Assembly: GCF_007859395.1 (NCBI RefSeq) | Contig: NZ_VOHD01000003.1 | Coordinates: forward strand, 665,028 to 729,027 | Source: Planomicrobium sp. CPCC 101110 | GTDB taxonomy: Bacteria; Bacillota; Bacilli; Bacillales_A; Planococcaceae | Length of the DNA stretch: 64,000 bases | Direction of reading: 5' to 3' | In this document: positions 55,118 to 64,000 of the stretch, piece by piece | How the letters are laid out: each line of letters opens with the position of its first letter | Numbering within the stretch: the stretch's first letter is position 1 | The notes under the pieces: model-generated | Told to the model about the DNA's origin: nothing | The model's database searches: none | What the model saw: only the letters and a program-made list of their open reading frames with translations | Translations under genes and position numbers: made by a program

Positions 55118-57256
55118 ATGGAGCCATTGCTCATAGCAAACTGGGTCTTGTTTCTGGGCGTAACCGCATACGCCGTGTACTTGTTTCTGTACCTGCTGAA
55201 GACCAGATACGATTTTATCAAACTCGGCAAAAAAGTGGAATTTGAAGAAAATTTCAAAGAGCGTTTCCGCAAAGTGATGGTCAACGTGTTTGGCCAGAAG
55301 AAATTGCTGAAGGACAAGAAGAGCGGAACGATTCATGTTATGTTCTTTTACGGTTTCCTATTGGTGCAAGCGAGCGCCATAGACTTCATTATCAAGGGAT
55401 TGGTTCCTGGAGCGCATTTGCCGCTGGGTCCGCTGTATCCGGCTTTTACATTTTTCCAAGAACTTGTAACGTTAATGATTTTGGCAGCAGTCGTCTGGGC
55501 GTTCTACAGACGGTATATTGAAAAGCTTGTCCGCTTGAAGCGCGGCTGGAAATCGGGGCTTGTCTTGATTTTCATCGGCGGGTTGATGGTTTCTGTTCTT
55601 GTCGGGAACGGAATGGCGATGATCTGGCACAATCATGCAGCAGCATGGACAGAACCGGTGGCTTCATCTATCGCTGCTGGCTTTTCGTGGATGCCGGCAG
55701 CCGCCGCGGCTGCAGTCTTCTACATCATGTGGTGGGTGCATCTGTTGTTCTTATTGACGTTCCTGGTTTACGTGCCGCAATCAAAACACGCGCATTTGAT
55801 TTTTGGGCCAGTCAACACGTGGTTCCACCGCGTCGACCATGTTGGCCGCTTGAAACCGATCAACTTTGAAGAAATGGAAGACGAGGAAGATGAGGATGCC
55901 ATGCCATCATTTGGCGTCGGAAAAATCACCGACTTCAATCAGGCGCAGATGATCGACTTCTACGCTTGCGTAGAATGCGGACGCTGCACAAATATGTGTC
56001 CGGCAACCAACACCGGCAAGATGCTTTCGCCGATGGACTTGATCACCAAACTGCGGGACAACTTAACAAATACCGGAGCGGTGATGACAAAGCAAAAACC
56101 ATGGGTGCCGGCACTGGCATTCAATAATACAAAAGGCAATCAGCTGGCGATGGCTGCTGGAGCTGAAGGCGTTTCAATCGACGAACTTTACAGCCCTAGC
56201 CTGATCGGCGACGTCATTACAGAAGAAGAAATCTGGGCGTGTACGACTTGCCGCAACTGTGAAGACCAATGCCCGGTAATGAACGAGCACGTCGACAAAA
56301 TCATCGACCTTCGCCGTTATCTCGTTATGACCGAAGGGAAAATGGATAAAGATGCGCAGCGTGCGATGACAAACATTGAAAAGCAGGGTAACCCGTGGGG
56401 CCTTAACCGGAAAGAGAAGGAAAACTGGCGGGAGGCACGTGAAGACGTCCACATTCCGACAGTAAAAGAAATGAACAAAGCGGGAGAGGAATTTGAATTC
56501 TTGTTCTGGGTGGGGTCTATGGGGTCATTCGACAGCCGCTCCCAAAAAATCGCATTGTCCTTCGCCCGTTTGATGAATGAGGCCGGTGTGAAGTTCGCGA
56601 TTCTCGGAAACAAAGAAAAGAACTCCGGCGACACGCCGCGCCGTTTAGGGAACGAGTTCCTGTTCCAGGAACTGGCGGCAGCGAATATCCAAGAGTTCGA
56701 AAAAGCGGGCATCAAGAAAATCGTCACAATCGATCCGCATGCTTATAACATTTTCAAAAACGAGTATCCTGACTTCGGATTCCATGCGGAAGTCTACCAC
56801 CACACGGAAATGCTGTTTGAGCTGGTGCAGGAAGGCAGATTGAAGCCGCAATTCCCGGTCAATGAAAAAATCACTTTCCACGATTCGTGCTACCTTGGAC
56901 GTTATAACGACGTCTATGACGCGCCGCGGGAAATCTTGAAAGCGATCGAAGGGGTTGAACTCGTTGAAATGGTCCGCAGCCGCCAGGACGCCATGTGCTG
57001 TGGAGCCGGAGGCGGATTGATGTGGATGGAGGAAGACACAGGCAACCGCATCAACGTGGCGAGAACCGAACAAGCGCTGGTCGTCAATCCGACCATCATT
57101 TCGTCCGGATGTCCATACTGCCTGACAATGCTGTCGGACGGAACAAAAGCGAAAGAAGTCGAAGAAACAGTAGGAACCTACGACGTAGCAGAACTTTTGG
57201 AAATGGCAGTTATCGGAAAATCATCGCCGGCACTTGAAGCCCCGATCGTCCACTAA
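55118..57256 (+). CDS. fadF: Membrane Fe-S oxidoreductase FadF-like (acyl-CoA dehydrogenase electron acceptor)
   Basis: 712 residues. About six transmembrane helices in the first 250 residues (heme-binding NarI-type His residues are likely), then two 4Fe-4S motifs (ACVECGRCTNMCPA and ACTTCRNCEDQCPV), and two CCG domains (SCYLGRYNDVYDAPR; DAMCCGAGGGLMW ... SSGCPYCLTML). Probably passes electrons from ETF or acyl-CoA dehydrogenase to quinone, like B. subtilis YwjF/FadF. GAAGGGGATC site. Confidence 0.88.
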   Translation: MEPLLIANWVLFLGVTAYAVYLFLYLLKTRYDFIKLGKKVEFEENFKERFRKVMVNVFGQKKLLKDKKSGTIHVMFFYGFLLVQASAIDFIIKGLVPGAHLPLGPLYPAFTFFQELVTLMILAAVVWAFYRRYIEKLVRLKRGWKSGLVLIFIGGLMVSVLVGNGMAMIWHNHAAAWTEPVASSIAAGFSWMPAAAAAAVFYIMWWVHLLFLLTFLVYVPQSKHAHLIFGPVNTWFHRVDHVGRLKPINFEEMEDEEDEDAMPSFGVGKITDFNQAQMIDFYACVECGRCTNMCPATNTGKMLSPMDLITKLRDNLTNTGAVMTKQKPWVPALAFNNTKGNQLAMAAGAEGVSIDELYSPSLIGDVITEEEIWACTTCRNCEDQCPVMNEHVDKIIDLRRYLVMTEGKMDKDAQRAMTNIEKQGNPWGLNRKEKENWREAREDVHIPTVKEMNKAGEEFEFLFWVGSMGSFDSRSQKIALSFARLMNEAGVKFAILGNKEKNSGDTPRRLGNEFLFQELAAANIQEFEKAGIKKIVTIDPHAYNIFKNEYPDFGFHAEVYHHTEMLFELVQEGRLKPQFPVNEKITFHDSCYLGRYNDVYDAPREILKAIEGVELVEMVRSRQDAMCCGAGGGLMWMEEDTGNRINVARTEQALVVNPTIISSGCPYCLTMLSDGTKAKEVEETVGTYDVAELLEMAVIGKSSPALEAPIVH

Positions 57257-57323
57257 AACGCAAAATAAAAATTGCAAAAAGACAGAATATTGGTTAAGAT
57301 TCACTTATAAGCTAAATGAAAAG

Positions 57324-57350
57324 AAAGGGAGTTTAACGCTCCCTTTTCCT
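57324..57350 (+). terminator. Terminator after fadF
   Basis: AAAGGGAG / CTCCCTTT with a 7-nt loop and T-rich tail. Confidence 0.8.
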
Positions 57351-57374
57351 TTGCACCAAAACCGAGCGAGCGTT

Positions 57375-57540
57375 CAGTCAATAAATTGGCCGAACATCAT
57401 TCGGCCGATTTATTTGCGACGAAGTGCGAAGCACTGCAGGAGCAAAAGGTTAAAATGAAGCTAGCAAAGCGATGCAGAGGCAATTATTTGCGGCGAAGCG
57501 CGAAGCACTGCAACGCCCTTTCATGCTTCGAAGCTAGCTG
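57375..57540 (+). repeat. Dispersed hairpin repeat, family B, copy 2
   Basis: Core 57383-57445: stem AATTGGCCGAA / TTCGGCCGATT, then TTTGCGACGAAG and GCAGGAGCA. A second partial unit (TTTGCGGCGAAGCG ... CACTGCA) follows near 57487. The remaining stretch to 57700 shows no gene. Confidence 0.6.
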
Positions 57541-57705
57541 AGCGATGCAGGAGCAAAGGGATAGAATAAAGATAGCGGAGCGATATAAAAGTAAAAGTAT
57601 TAAGTGAAGCTAGCTGGAGAAAGAGTGAAAGGCGGCGACTCCAGCGGGAAAGCGTCCGCCTGAAGCGGTTTCTCTGCCGCTTCTTCATATTTTTTTCATT
57701 ATAAA

Positions 57706-57719
57706 TGTAACCGTTTACA
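57706..57719 (+). promoter_or_regulatory. CcpA cre box upstream of the mmgA-like gene
   Basis: TGTAACCGTTTACA fits the cre consensus TGWAANCGNTNWCA at every position, 22 bp before the ATG. CcpA would repress transcription in the presence of glucose, as for B. subtilis mmg. Confidence 0.75.
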
Positions 57720-57740
57720 AAAAGGGGAGGAAGAAATATC

Positions 57741-58937
57741 ATGGCAAAAACAGTGATTTTAGGTGGGGCACGTACAGCATTCGGGAAATTCGGCGGAAAC
57801 TTAAGCACGTTATCGGCAAGCGAATTAGGGGCAGTGGCGATCAAAGAAGCAATGAGCCGCGCAGGCATCGAACCGGAAGATGTACAGGAAGTTATTATGG
57901 GGAATGTCCTGCAGGCCGGACAAGGGCAGATTCCTTCCCGGCAAGCTGCAAAAAAAGCGGGAATTCCGTATAACGTCAAATCGGAAACAATCAATAAAGT
58001 CTGCGCTTCGGGGATGCGAAGCATTACGCTTGCACATCAGATCATTCGTTTAGGCGATGAGGAAGTAATCGTAGCAGGCGGCATGGAATCGATGTCTAAT
58101 GCGCCTTATTATTTGCCGAAAGCGCGTTGGGGCATGCGGATGGGCGACGCCCAAGTCATTGATGGCATGGTACATGACGGCTTGTCCTGCTCATTCCACC
58201 CGGACAAAGTCCATATGGGGACTTACGGAAACTCCACAGCCAAAACATTCGGTTTAACGCGTGAGGCGCAAGATGAATGGTCTGCCCGCTCACATGAACG
58301 CGCAGTCAAAGCGAAAGATTTGTTTGCGGAAGAAATTGCTCCAATTGAAATCCCGCAGCGAAAAGGCGATCCGATTGTGGTGGATTTTGATGAAGCGCCG
58401 CGCGCCAACTCGACAATTGAAGCATTGGCGAAATTGAAACCGGCATTTGGGGCAGATGGCACCATAACTGCCGGAAACGCTCCTGGCATCAATGACGGGG
58501 CGGTGGCGCTCGTCTTGATGAACGAAGAGCGTGCGGAAAAAGAAGGGAAACAGCCGCTGGCCCATATCCTGACTCATACCGAAATTGCTATTGAACCGCA
58601 CCGTTTCCCTGAAACACCGGGAATCGTCATCAACGAACTGTTGAAAAAAACAGGCAAAACGCTTGATGAAATCGATCTTTTTGAGATCAATGAAGCGTTC
58701 GCTGCAGTGGCGCTTGCCAGTTCGAAAATCGCGGAGCTGGATGCCGAAAAAGTCAATGTCAACGGCGGATCGGTAGCACTTGGCCACCCGATCGGCGCAA
58801 GCGGAGCGCGCATCATTTTGACGCTTGCTTATGAACTGAAGCGCCGCGGAGGGGGAGTCGGCATTGCGGCAATCTGTTCAGGCGGCGGCCAAGGCGATGC
58901 CATCATGATTGAAGTTCCCAAACAGGAGGCAAACTGA
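57741..58937 (+). CDS. mmgA: Acetyl-CoA C-acetyltransferase (thiolase)
   Basis: 398 residues, thiolase family. Nucleophilic Cys in [16 protein letters not shown], the [10 protein letters not shown] block, and the proton-shuttling Cys in [12 protein letters not shown]. Catalyses thiolytic cleavage or condensation of (aceto)acetyl-CoA. GGGGAGG site. Arranged with HBD and acyl-CoA dehydrogenase as in B. subtilis mmgABC. Preceded by a cre box. Confidence 0.93.
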   Translation: MAKTVILGGARTAFGKFGGNLSTLSASELGAVAIKEAMSRAGIEPEDVQEVIMGNVLQAGQGQIPSRQAAKKAGIPYNVKSETINKVCASGMRSITLAHQIIRLGDEEVIVAGGMESMSNAPYYLPKARWGMRMGDAQVIDGMVHDGLSCSFHPDKVHMGTYGNSTAKTFGLTREAQDEWSARSHERAVKAKDLFAEEIAPIEIPQRKGDPIVVDFDEAPRANSTIEALAKLKPAFGADGTITAGNAPGINDGAVALVLMNEERAEKEGKQPLAHILTHTEIAIEPHRFPETPGIVINELLKKTGKTLDEIDLFEINEAFAAVALASSKIAELDAEKVNVNGGSVALGHPIGASGARIILTLAYELKRRGGGVGIAAICSGGGQGDAIMIEVPKQEAN

Positions 58938-58939
58938 CA

Positions 58940-59791
58940 ATGGCAATCCAAAATGTAATGGTCATCGGAGCCGGCCAAATGGGTTCCGGAATTGCGCAAG
59001 TATGCGCACAAGCAGGATTCAACGTGAAATTGAACGATATGAAACAAGAAGCGTATGACCGCGGAATCGGCATAATCACAAAAAACTTATCACGCAATGT
59101 TGAAAAAGGACGCATGACAGAAGAAGAAAAAACTGCGGTTTTAAACCGTATTTCTTCTTCTCTCGATTTGAAAGACGCCTTCGATGCAGATATTGTCATC
59201 GAGGCGGCTGTTGAAAATATGGAAGTAAAACACAGTATTTTCAAAACGCTCGATGAAGTGGCGCCAAAACATGCCATTCTGGCATCAAATACCTCTTCTC
59301 TTCCAATAACGGAGATTGCGGCCGCAACAAACCGTCCGGAACAAGTGATCGGCATGCATTTCATGAATCCGGTACCGGTCATGAAACTGGTGGAAATTAT
59401 CCGTGGCCTTGCTACGACGGATGAAGTTTATAAATCTGTCGAAGAAATGACCGTTCAACTATCAAAAACACCGGTAGAGTGCAATGACTTCCCAGGATTT
59501 GTTTCCAATCGCATTCTAATGCCGATGATCAACGAAGCGATTTTCACGCTTCAAGAAGGCGTCGCGACCAAAGAAGCGATTGATGACATTATGCGCCTTG
59601 GCATGAACCACCCGATGGGGCCATTGCAGCTTGCTGATTTTATCGGCTTGGATACATGCCTCTACATTATGGAAGTGCTGCATGATGGTTTTGGGGACAG
59701 CAAATACCGCCCAAGCCCTCTTTTGCGCCAATATGTAAAAGCGGGATGGCTCGGCAAGAAAACCGGACGCGGATTCTACGAATACACATAA
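58940..59791 (+). CDS. mmgB: 3-hydroxybutyryl-CoA dehydrogenase
   Basis: 283 residues. NAD-binding [20 protein letters not shown], catalytic His in [17 protein letters not shown], and the C-terminal domain with [21 protein letters not shown]. Oxidises 3-hydroxybutyryl-CoA with NAD(P)+. Starts 2 nt after the thiolase stop; AGGAGG site inside it. Confidence 0.95.
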   Translation: MAIQNVMVIGAGQMGSGIAQVCAQAGFNVKLNDMKQEAYDRGIGIITKNLSRNVEKGRMTEEEKTAVLNRISSSLDLKDAFDADIVIEAAVENMEVKHSIFKTLDEVAPKHAILASNTSSLPITEIAAATNRPEQVIGMHFMNPVPVMKLVEIIRGLATTDEVYKSVEEMTVQLSKTPVECNDFPGFVSNRILMPMINEAIFTLQEGVATKEAIDDIMRLGMNHPMGPLQLADFIGLDTCLYIMEVLHDGFGDSKYRPSPLLRQYVKAGWLGKKTGRGFYEYT

Positions 59792-59809
59792 TCTTAGGAG
59801 GAACCCGCA

Positions 59810-60946
59810 ATGGATTTGCGATTCACAGAAGAACAGACCATGATGCGCAATATGGTGCGCGATTTTGCAAGAGAAGAAATCACGCCGTTTATCGGCCGGA
59901 TGGAAGAAGGGGAGTTCCCTCATGAAATCCTGAAGAAAATGGGCAGCCTGGGATTGATGGGCATCACGGCTCCGGAAAAGTACGGCGGATCGGAAATGGA
60001 TTTCACTTCTTATATCAGCGCCATCCATGAACTGTCAAAAGCGAGTGCGGTGATCGGGGTCATTTTATCGGTCCATACATCGGTCGGAACCAACCCGATA
60101 TTGAATTTCGGAACCGAACAGCAGATTGAAAAATACATTCCGAAACTGGCTTCTGGGGAATACCTTGGCGCATTTGCGCTTACAGAACCGGCGGCAGGAT
60201 CGGATGCTGCGAGCTTGAAAACAAAAGCTGTTAGAAATGGCGACCGTTATATCGTCAACGGTTCTAAAGTCTTTATCACGAACGGCGGCGAAGCCGATAC
60301 ATATATCGTTTTCGCATCCACTAAACCGGAAGCGGGTTCACGGGGCATTTCAGCATTTATTGTCGAGAAAGATTTCCCGGGCTTGATCGTCGGGAAAGAC
60401 GAAAAGAAAATGGGGCTCCATGGTTCGAGGACTGTTCAGCTGACATTTGACAATATGGAGATTCCGGCTGAGAATCTGCTCGGCGAAGAAAACAGGGGTT
60501 TCAGTATTGCCATGGCTAACTTGAACGTCGGGCGCATCGGTATTGCAGCGCAAGCGCTCGGCATTGCGGAGGCGGCGTATGAATATGCGGTGGCTTACGC
60601 GAAAGAGCGGGAACAATTCGGCAAGCCGATAGCCGCTCAGCAAGGCATCGGCTTCAAGATCGCTGATATGGCGACGCAGGTGGAAGCGGCAAAACTCCTC
60701 GTCTACAATGCGGCGGATTTATATGCGAAAGGCAAAAATTGCAATAAAGAAGCATCTATCGCGAAATTGTTCGCTTCAAAAGCGGCAATGGACGTTGCGA
60801 TAGAAGCGGTGCAAGTGTTTGGCGGATATGGCTATACGCAGGACTATCCGGTGGAGCGCCTGTTCCGGGATGCAAAAATCACCGAAATCTACGAAGGCAC
60901 GAGCGAGATACAGCGCATTGTGATTAGTAAACAGTTGTTGAAATAG
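59810..60946 (+). CDS. mmgC: Acyl-CoA dehydrogenase (MmgC-like)
   Basis: 378 residues. The FAD-binding signature AFALTEPAAGSDAASL, FITNGGEADTY, the CoA-site MGLHGSRTVQLTF, and the catalytic base Glu in DAKITEIYEGTSEIQRI are all present. Short-chain acyl-CoA substrate likely from the operon. TTAGGAGGAACC site, 18 nt after the HBD gene. Confidence 0.92.
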   Translation: MDLRFTEEQTMMRNMVRDFAREEITPFIGRMEEGEFPHEILKKMGSLGLMGITAPEKYGGSEMDFTSYISAIHELSKASAVIGVILSVHTSVGTNPILNFGTEQQIEKYIPKLASGEYLGAFALTEPAAGSDAASLKTKAVRNGDRYIVNGSKVFITNGGEADTYIVFASTKPEAGSRGISAFIVEKDFPGLIVGKDEKKMGLHGSRTVQLTFDNMEIPAENLLGEENRGFSIAMANLNVGRIGIAAQALGIAEAAYEYAVAYAKEREQFGKPIAAQQGIGFKIADMATQVEAAKLLVYNAADLYAKGKNCNKEASIAKLFASKAAMDVAIEAVQVFGGYGYTQDYPVERLFRDAKITEIYEGTSEIQRIVISKQLLK

Positions 60947-61194
60947 TCATACTGTCATAGTTCGATGACAATTTAATTCTACTTGAACAATATGAGTATA
61001 GCCTGAAATTTGTTCGGCTTATAGTGGAGGGCTAGAAGAAATCGCTTCAGGCGGACGCCTTCCGCTCTTTCTGTTATGGAGCTTCTAGTCTTATGAAAAT
61101 GAATTTTTACAGCTAGCTTAATTATTCAGCTTTTAATCAAATATGTTTGGGAGCTGCCTTTATTATCCTATATAAATGGAGCAAATCAGCGGAG

Positions 61195-61320
61195 AAAAAC
61201 GTACTGCTCCTGTAGCGCTATGCGCTCGCCCGCTGGGCTTAAAACATATGCTCCTGCGCAAGCTCGCCGCAAAGTTATTGGCCTTGCAGGCTACGGCCAA
61301 TAGCTTCGCAGCTGTTTTGT
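61195..61320 (-). repeat. Dispersed hairpin repeat, family B, copy 3 (minus strand)
   Basis: Reverse complement holds ATTGGCC / GGCCAAT, TTTGCGGCGAG and GCAGGAGCATATG, as in copies 1 and 2. The rest of the 426-bp gap 60947-61372 contains a 61025-61090 stretch that resembles part of the same material (GCTTCAGGCGGACGCCTTCCGC) but no gene. Confidence 0.6.
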
Positions 61321-61372
61321 GGAATATTAGTAATTACATTTAGCAAAATCAAACAATTGGGGGAATTGGACA

Positions 61373-62512
61373 ATGAACTTTCAACTAAGCGAAGAACATG
61401 AAATGATCCGCAAGATGGTCCGCGATTTTGCGGAAAACGAAGTAGGTCCTACCGCTGAAGAACGGGACGAGGAAGAGCGGTTTGACCGTGAAATTTTTGA
61501 TCAGATGGCAGAACTCGGGCTTACCGGGATTCCATGGCCCGAAGAATACGGCGGCATCGGATCGGATTATCTGGCTTACTGCATCGCGGTGGAAGAATTG
61601 TCGCGCGTCTGCGCATCGACAGGCGTAACCCTTTCAGCGCATACGTCGCTTGCCGGCTGGCCGGTATACACATTTGGGACGGAAGAACAGAAACAAAAAT
61701 ACTTGCGCCCGATGGCTGAAGGAACAAAAATCGGCGCATACGGCTTGACTGAACCGCAATCGGGTTCTGACGCGGGCGGGATGCGAACAAATGCAAAAGA
61801 AGATGGCGACCACTATATCCTGAACGGTTCGAAAATCTTCATCACAAACGGCGGCATCGCCGATATCTATATTGTTTTTGCCGTAACCGATCCTGAATCA
61901 AAACATAAAGGCACGACCGCTTTTATCGTTGAAAAAGATTTTGAAGGCTTCTCGGTGGGCAAAAAAGAGAAAAAGCTTGGCATCCGTTCAAGCCCGACAA
62001 CTGAAATCATTTTTGACAACTGCCGGGTGCCAAAGGAAAACGTTCTTGGGGAACTTGGGCAAGGCTTTAAAATTGCCATGCAGACGCTTGACGGCGGACG
62101 CAACGGAATTGCTGCCCAAGCTGTCGGGATTGCACAAGGCGCATTGGATGCGTCCGTCAACTATGCGAAAGAACGCGAGCAATTCGGCAAGCCGATAGCG
62201 GCGAACCAGGGCGTTTCGTTCAAACTGGCGGACATGGCAACTTCGATCGAAGCTTCCCGTTTGTTGACCTATCAGGCAGCTTGGCTCGAATCAAACAAAT
62301 TGCCATACAGCAAAGAATCGGCGATGGCGAAACTGATGGCCGGCGACACGGCAATGAAAGTGACAGTCGAAGCGGTCCAAGTTTTCGGCGGCTATGGCTA
62401 TACGAAAGATTACCCGGTGGAGCGTTTCATGCGGGATGCGAAAATCACCCAAATTTACGAAGGCACACAGGAAATCCAGCGTCTTGTTATTTCCCGTATG
62501 GTCACAAAATAA
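61373..62512 (+). CDS. acdA: Acyl-CoA dehydrogenase (AcdA-like)
   Basis: 379 residues, paralogous to the gene at 59810. FAD signature [41 protein letters not shown] and catalytic Glu in [17 protein letters not shown]. The N-terminus ([36 protein letters not shown]) resembles B. subtilis AcdA, which follows fadF in that species. GGGGGAAT site. Ends 15 bp before the TetR gene. Confidence 0.9.
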   Translation: MNFQLSEEHEMIRKMVRDFAENEVGPTAEERDEEERFDREIFDQMAELGLTGIPWPEEYGGIGSDYLAYCIAVEELSRVCASTGVTLSAHTSLAGWPVYTFGTEEQKQKYLRPMAEGTKIGAYGLTEPQSGSDAGGMRTNAKEDGDHYILNGSKIFITNGGIADIYIVFAVTDPESKHKGTTAFIVEKDFEGFSVGKKEKKLGIRSSPTTEIIFDNCRVPKENVLGELGQGFKIAMQTLDGGRNGIAAQAVGIAQGALDASVNYAKEREQFGKPIAANQGVSFKLADMATSIEASRLLTYQAAWLESNKLPYSKESAMAKLMAGDTAMKVTVEAVQVFGGYGYTKDYPVERFMRDAKITQIYEGTQEIQRLVISRMVTK

Positions 62513-62527
62513 CCGGAGGTAATGTCT

Positions 62528-63172
62528 ATGAGCGAAAAGCGTGAAATACAGTCCTCGGTAAAAGACGAAAGCCTGATCGAAAAGCGCCGTGCGCAAATGA
62601 TCCGCGGTGCTGTCACGCTTTTTAAACAAAAAGGCTTTCACCGGACGACGACCAGGGAAATTGCGAAAGCAGCGGGGTTTAGCATTGGCACGCTCTACGA
62701 ATATATCCGTACGAAAGAAGACGTGCTCTATCTCGTTTGTGATTCGATCTACGATGAGGTGCATGCACGCCTCGATACATTGGATGTCAAAAAAGGTTCG
62801 GTGGAAGTGCTCGTTAAAGCGCTGGAACATTATTACGGCTTGATCGATGACATGCAGGATGAATTCGTTGTCATGTATCAGGAGTCGAAAGCGCTTCCGA
62901 AAGACGCCTTGCAGTATGTATTGAAGAAAGAATTGGAAATGGTCGCGTTGTTTGAGCGTTTGCTGATGGAATGCAAGGAGAGCGGCGAACTGAACATGAC
63001 GCAGAAAGAAATCAAGCTTGCGTCCCATCATTTGTTTGTCCAAGGGCAAATGTGGGCGTTCCGGCGCTGGGCGCTTCGGGAATTCACCATTCAGGAATTT
63101 ATCCAGACACAGACGCAGTTTCTTCTGCAGGGGATGGCAGGGGAGAAAATCTCGATACAGGGGGCTCAATAA
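62528..63172 (+). CDS. TetR/AcrR family transcriptional regulator
   Basis: 214 residues from the ATG at 62528 (CGGAGGT site). N-terminal TetR HTH: MIRGAVTLFKQKGFHRTTTREIAKAAGFSIGTLYEYIRTKEDVLYLV (about residues 24-70), then an all-helical ligand domain. A role as sensor of an acyl-CoA for the neighbouring acyl-CoA genes is inferred from position only. Followed by icmF in 3 nt. Confidence 0.88.
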   Translation: MSEKREIQSSVKDESLIEKRRAQMIRGAVTLFKQKGFHRTTTREIAKAAGFSIGTLYEYIRTKEDVLYLVCDSIYDEVHARLDTLDVKKGSVEVLVKALEHYYGLIDDMQDEFVVMYQESKALPKDALQYVLKKELEMVALFERLLMECKESGELNMTQKEIKLASHHLFVQGQMWAFRRWALREFTIQEFIQTQTQFLLQGMAGEKISIQGAQ

Positions 63173-63175
63173 TTC

Positions 63176-64000
63176 ATGGCTATAATACAGGAACCAAAAA
63201 CTTATAAACCGAAAAACCATATTCGGTTTTTGACGGCATCCAGCCTTTTTGATGGCCACGACGCCTCCATTAATATCATGAGGCGCATCTTGCAAAGCAC
63301 GGGCGTGGAAGTGATCCACTTGGGCCATAACCGCTCGGTGGAAGAAGTGGTAAATGCGGCGATTCAGGAAGATGTCCAAGGCATCGCCATTTCATCTTAT
63401 CAAGGCGGCCATATGGAATACTTCAAATACATGCACGATTTGCTGCAGGAAAAAGGGGCGAACCACATCCGCATATATGGCGGAGGGGGAGGCGTTATTT
63501 TGCCGCGTGAAATAGAAGAACTGGAAGGTTACGGCATTGCAGGCATCTTCTCTCCGGAAGACGGCCGCAAAAAAGGGCTGCAGGGAATGATCCAGGAAAT
63601 CGTGGAAGAGTGTGATTTCTCGACGGTAAAACCTGATCTGGTCCCGGAAAACTTGTCGACTGAAAATCCGGTGGCCCTTGCGAACGCCATTACAGCGGTT
63701 GAAGAATCGCATACGCGGGATACGGATGTTGAAGGTTTGCTTGAGGCCGTACGTGCCCAAAGCAAAAACACGCCGATCCTTGGGATCACCGGAACAGGCG
63801 GTGCAGGAAAAAGTTCGCTGACAGACGAATTGATCCGCCGCTTCTTATCTGAATTGCCGGATAAGAAAATAGCGGTTCTATCAATTGACCCGACAAAACA
63901 AAAAACAGGCGGTGCGCTTCTTGGCGACCGTATCCGCATGAATGCCATTTTCAACAAACGCGTATTCATGAGAAGCTTGGCGACACGCGGTTCCCGCACT
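63176..64000 (+). CDS. icmF: Fused isobutyryl-CoA mutase IcmF, 5' part (cut by the window)
   Basis: 275 codons without a stop from the ATG at 63176. B12-binding domain first: [20 protein letters not shown] with the cobalt-liganding DGHD at residues 26-29, then [12 protein letters not shown] and [11 protein letters not shown]. From about residue 200 a MeaB-like G-protein domain begins with the P-loop [12 protein letters not shown] and a switch segment [20 protein letters not shown]. The mutase domain lies beyond the window. Interconverts isobutyryl- and butyryl-CoA (or related acyl-CoAs) with adenosylcobalamin. Site GGGGG at 11 nt. Confidence 0.9.
   Translation, partial: MAIIQEPKTYKPKNHIRFLTASSLFDGHDASINIMRRILQSTGVEVIHLGHNRSVEEVVNAAIQEDVQGIAISSYQGGHMEYFKYMHDLLQEKGANHIRIYGGGGGVILPREIEELEGYGIAGIFSPEDGRKKGLQGMIQEIVEECDFSTVKPDLVPENLSTENPVALANAITAVEESHTRDTDVEGLLEAVRAQSKNTPILGITGTGGAGKSSLTDELIRRFLSELPDKKIAVLSIDPTKQKTGGALLGDRIRMNAIFNKRVFMRSLATRGSRT

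Noticed and set aside
62291..63379. Minus-strand open frame of 362 codons across acdA, the TetR gene and icmF
   Set aside because: The opposite strand encodes three recognisable proteins with ribosome sites; the long frame is a codon-bias shadow.

Overview
The window looks like chromosomal DNA of a low-to-mid GC Gram-positive in the Planococcaceae (Planococcus/Planomicrobium-like). The reasons are family content and gene order, not a database search. There is a bacillithiol deacetylase pair (bshB2/yojF), a LuxS-MccA-MccB sulfur module, and long stretches collinear with the Bacillus subtilis ywd/ywf/ywh/ywi region (pdxK, ung, ywdI, ywdK, hemQ, lipL, ywfO, ywgA, ywhB, ywhD, speE, speB, ywiB, argS). 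Shine-Dalgarno sites are strong (GGAGG), and GTG and TTG starts are frequent.

Layout: 1-8 kb holds the 5' end of a peptidase-like gene, a CorC-type membrane protein, a lone ECF sigma factor, a phospholipase-D-type protein, an ABC-F ATPase, a small coiled-coil protein and an NhaP-type antiporter. 8-19 kb holds a flavin reductase, topB, ybaK, a membrane protein, the methyltransferase-luxS-mccA-mccB operon, a secreted M6-type metalloprotease and kbl. 19.4-20.9 kb is an intact-looking IS3-family element. 20.9-25.9 kb holds an amino-acid ABC transporter with an M20 deacylase and an SDR-type threonine dehydrogenase. 26-43.6 kb is mostly housekeeping. 43.7-54.9 kb is one cobamide salvage operon of 13 genes behind a cobalamin riboswitch. 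55-64 kb is a fatty-acid/acyl-CoA catabolism locus (fadF, mmgABC-like genes, acdA, a TetR regulator) running into icmF, which is cut by the window end.

How it fits together: the salvage operon imports corrinoids (BtuFC and a BtuD-CbiZ fusion), converts them to cobyric acid (CbiZ, CobQ), rebuilds the lower loop (CbiB, CobD, CobU, CobS, CobC), adenosylates cobalt (PduO type) and appears to take up and phosphorylate alpha-ribazole (CblT, CblS). IcmF, an adenosylcobalamin-dependent acyl-CoA mutase, is a likely consumer. The sulfur operon recycles S-ribosylhomocysteine to homocysteine and then, via cystathionine, to cysteine.

Most notable non-genic structure: (i) the IS element sits in the tetraloop of a perfect bidirectional terminator between kbl and the M20 gene; (ii) a structured RNA candidate with an elaborate terminator lies upstream of speE; (iii) a degenerate 21-bp tandem array lies between ywdK and hemQ; (iv) two families of dispersed hairpin repeats, three copies each, lie in intergenic gaps; (v) a FadR-like palindrome lies inside the fadF promoter and a perfect-consensus cre box precedes the mmgA-like gene. 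No CRISPR array, tRNA or rRNA was seen. I did not find a clearly new multi-gene system; the best candidates for something undescribed are the speE-upstream RNA and the short CobU-like protein.
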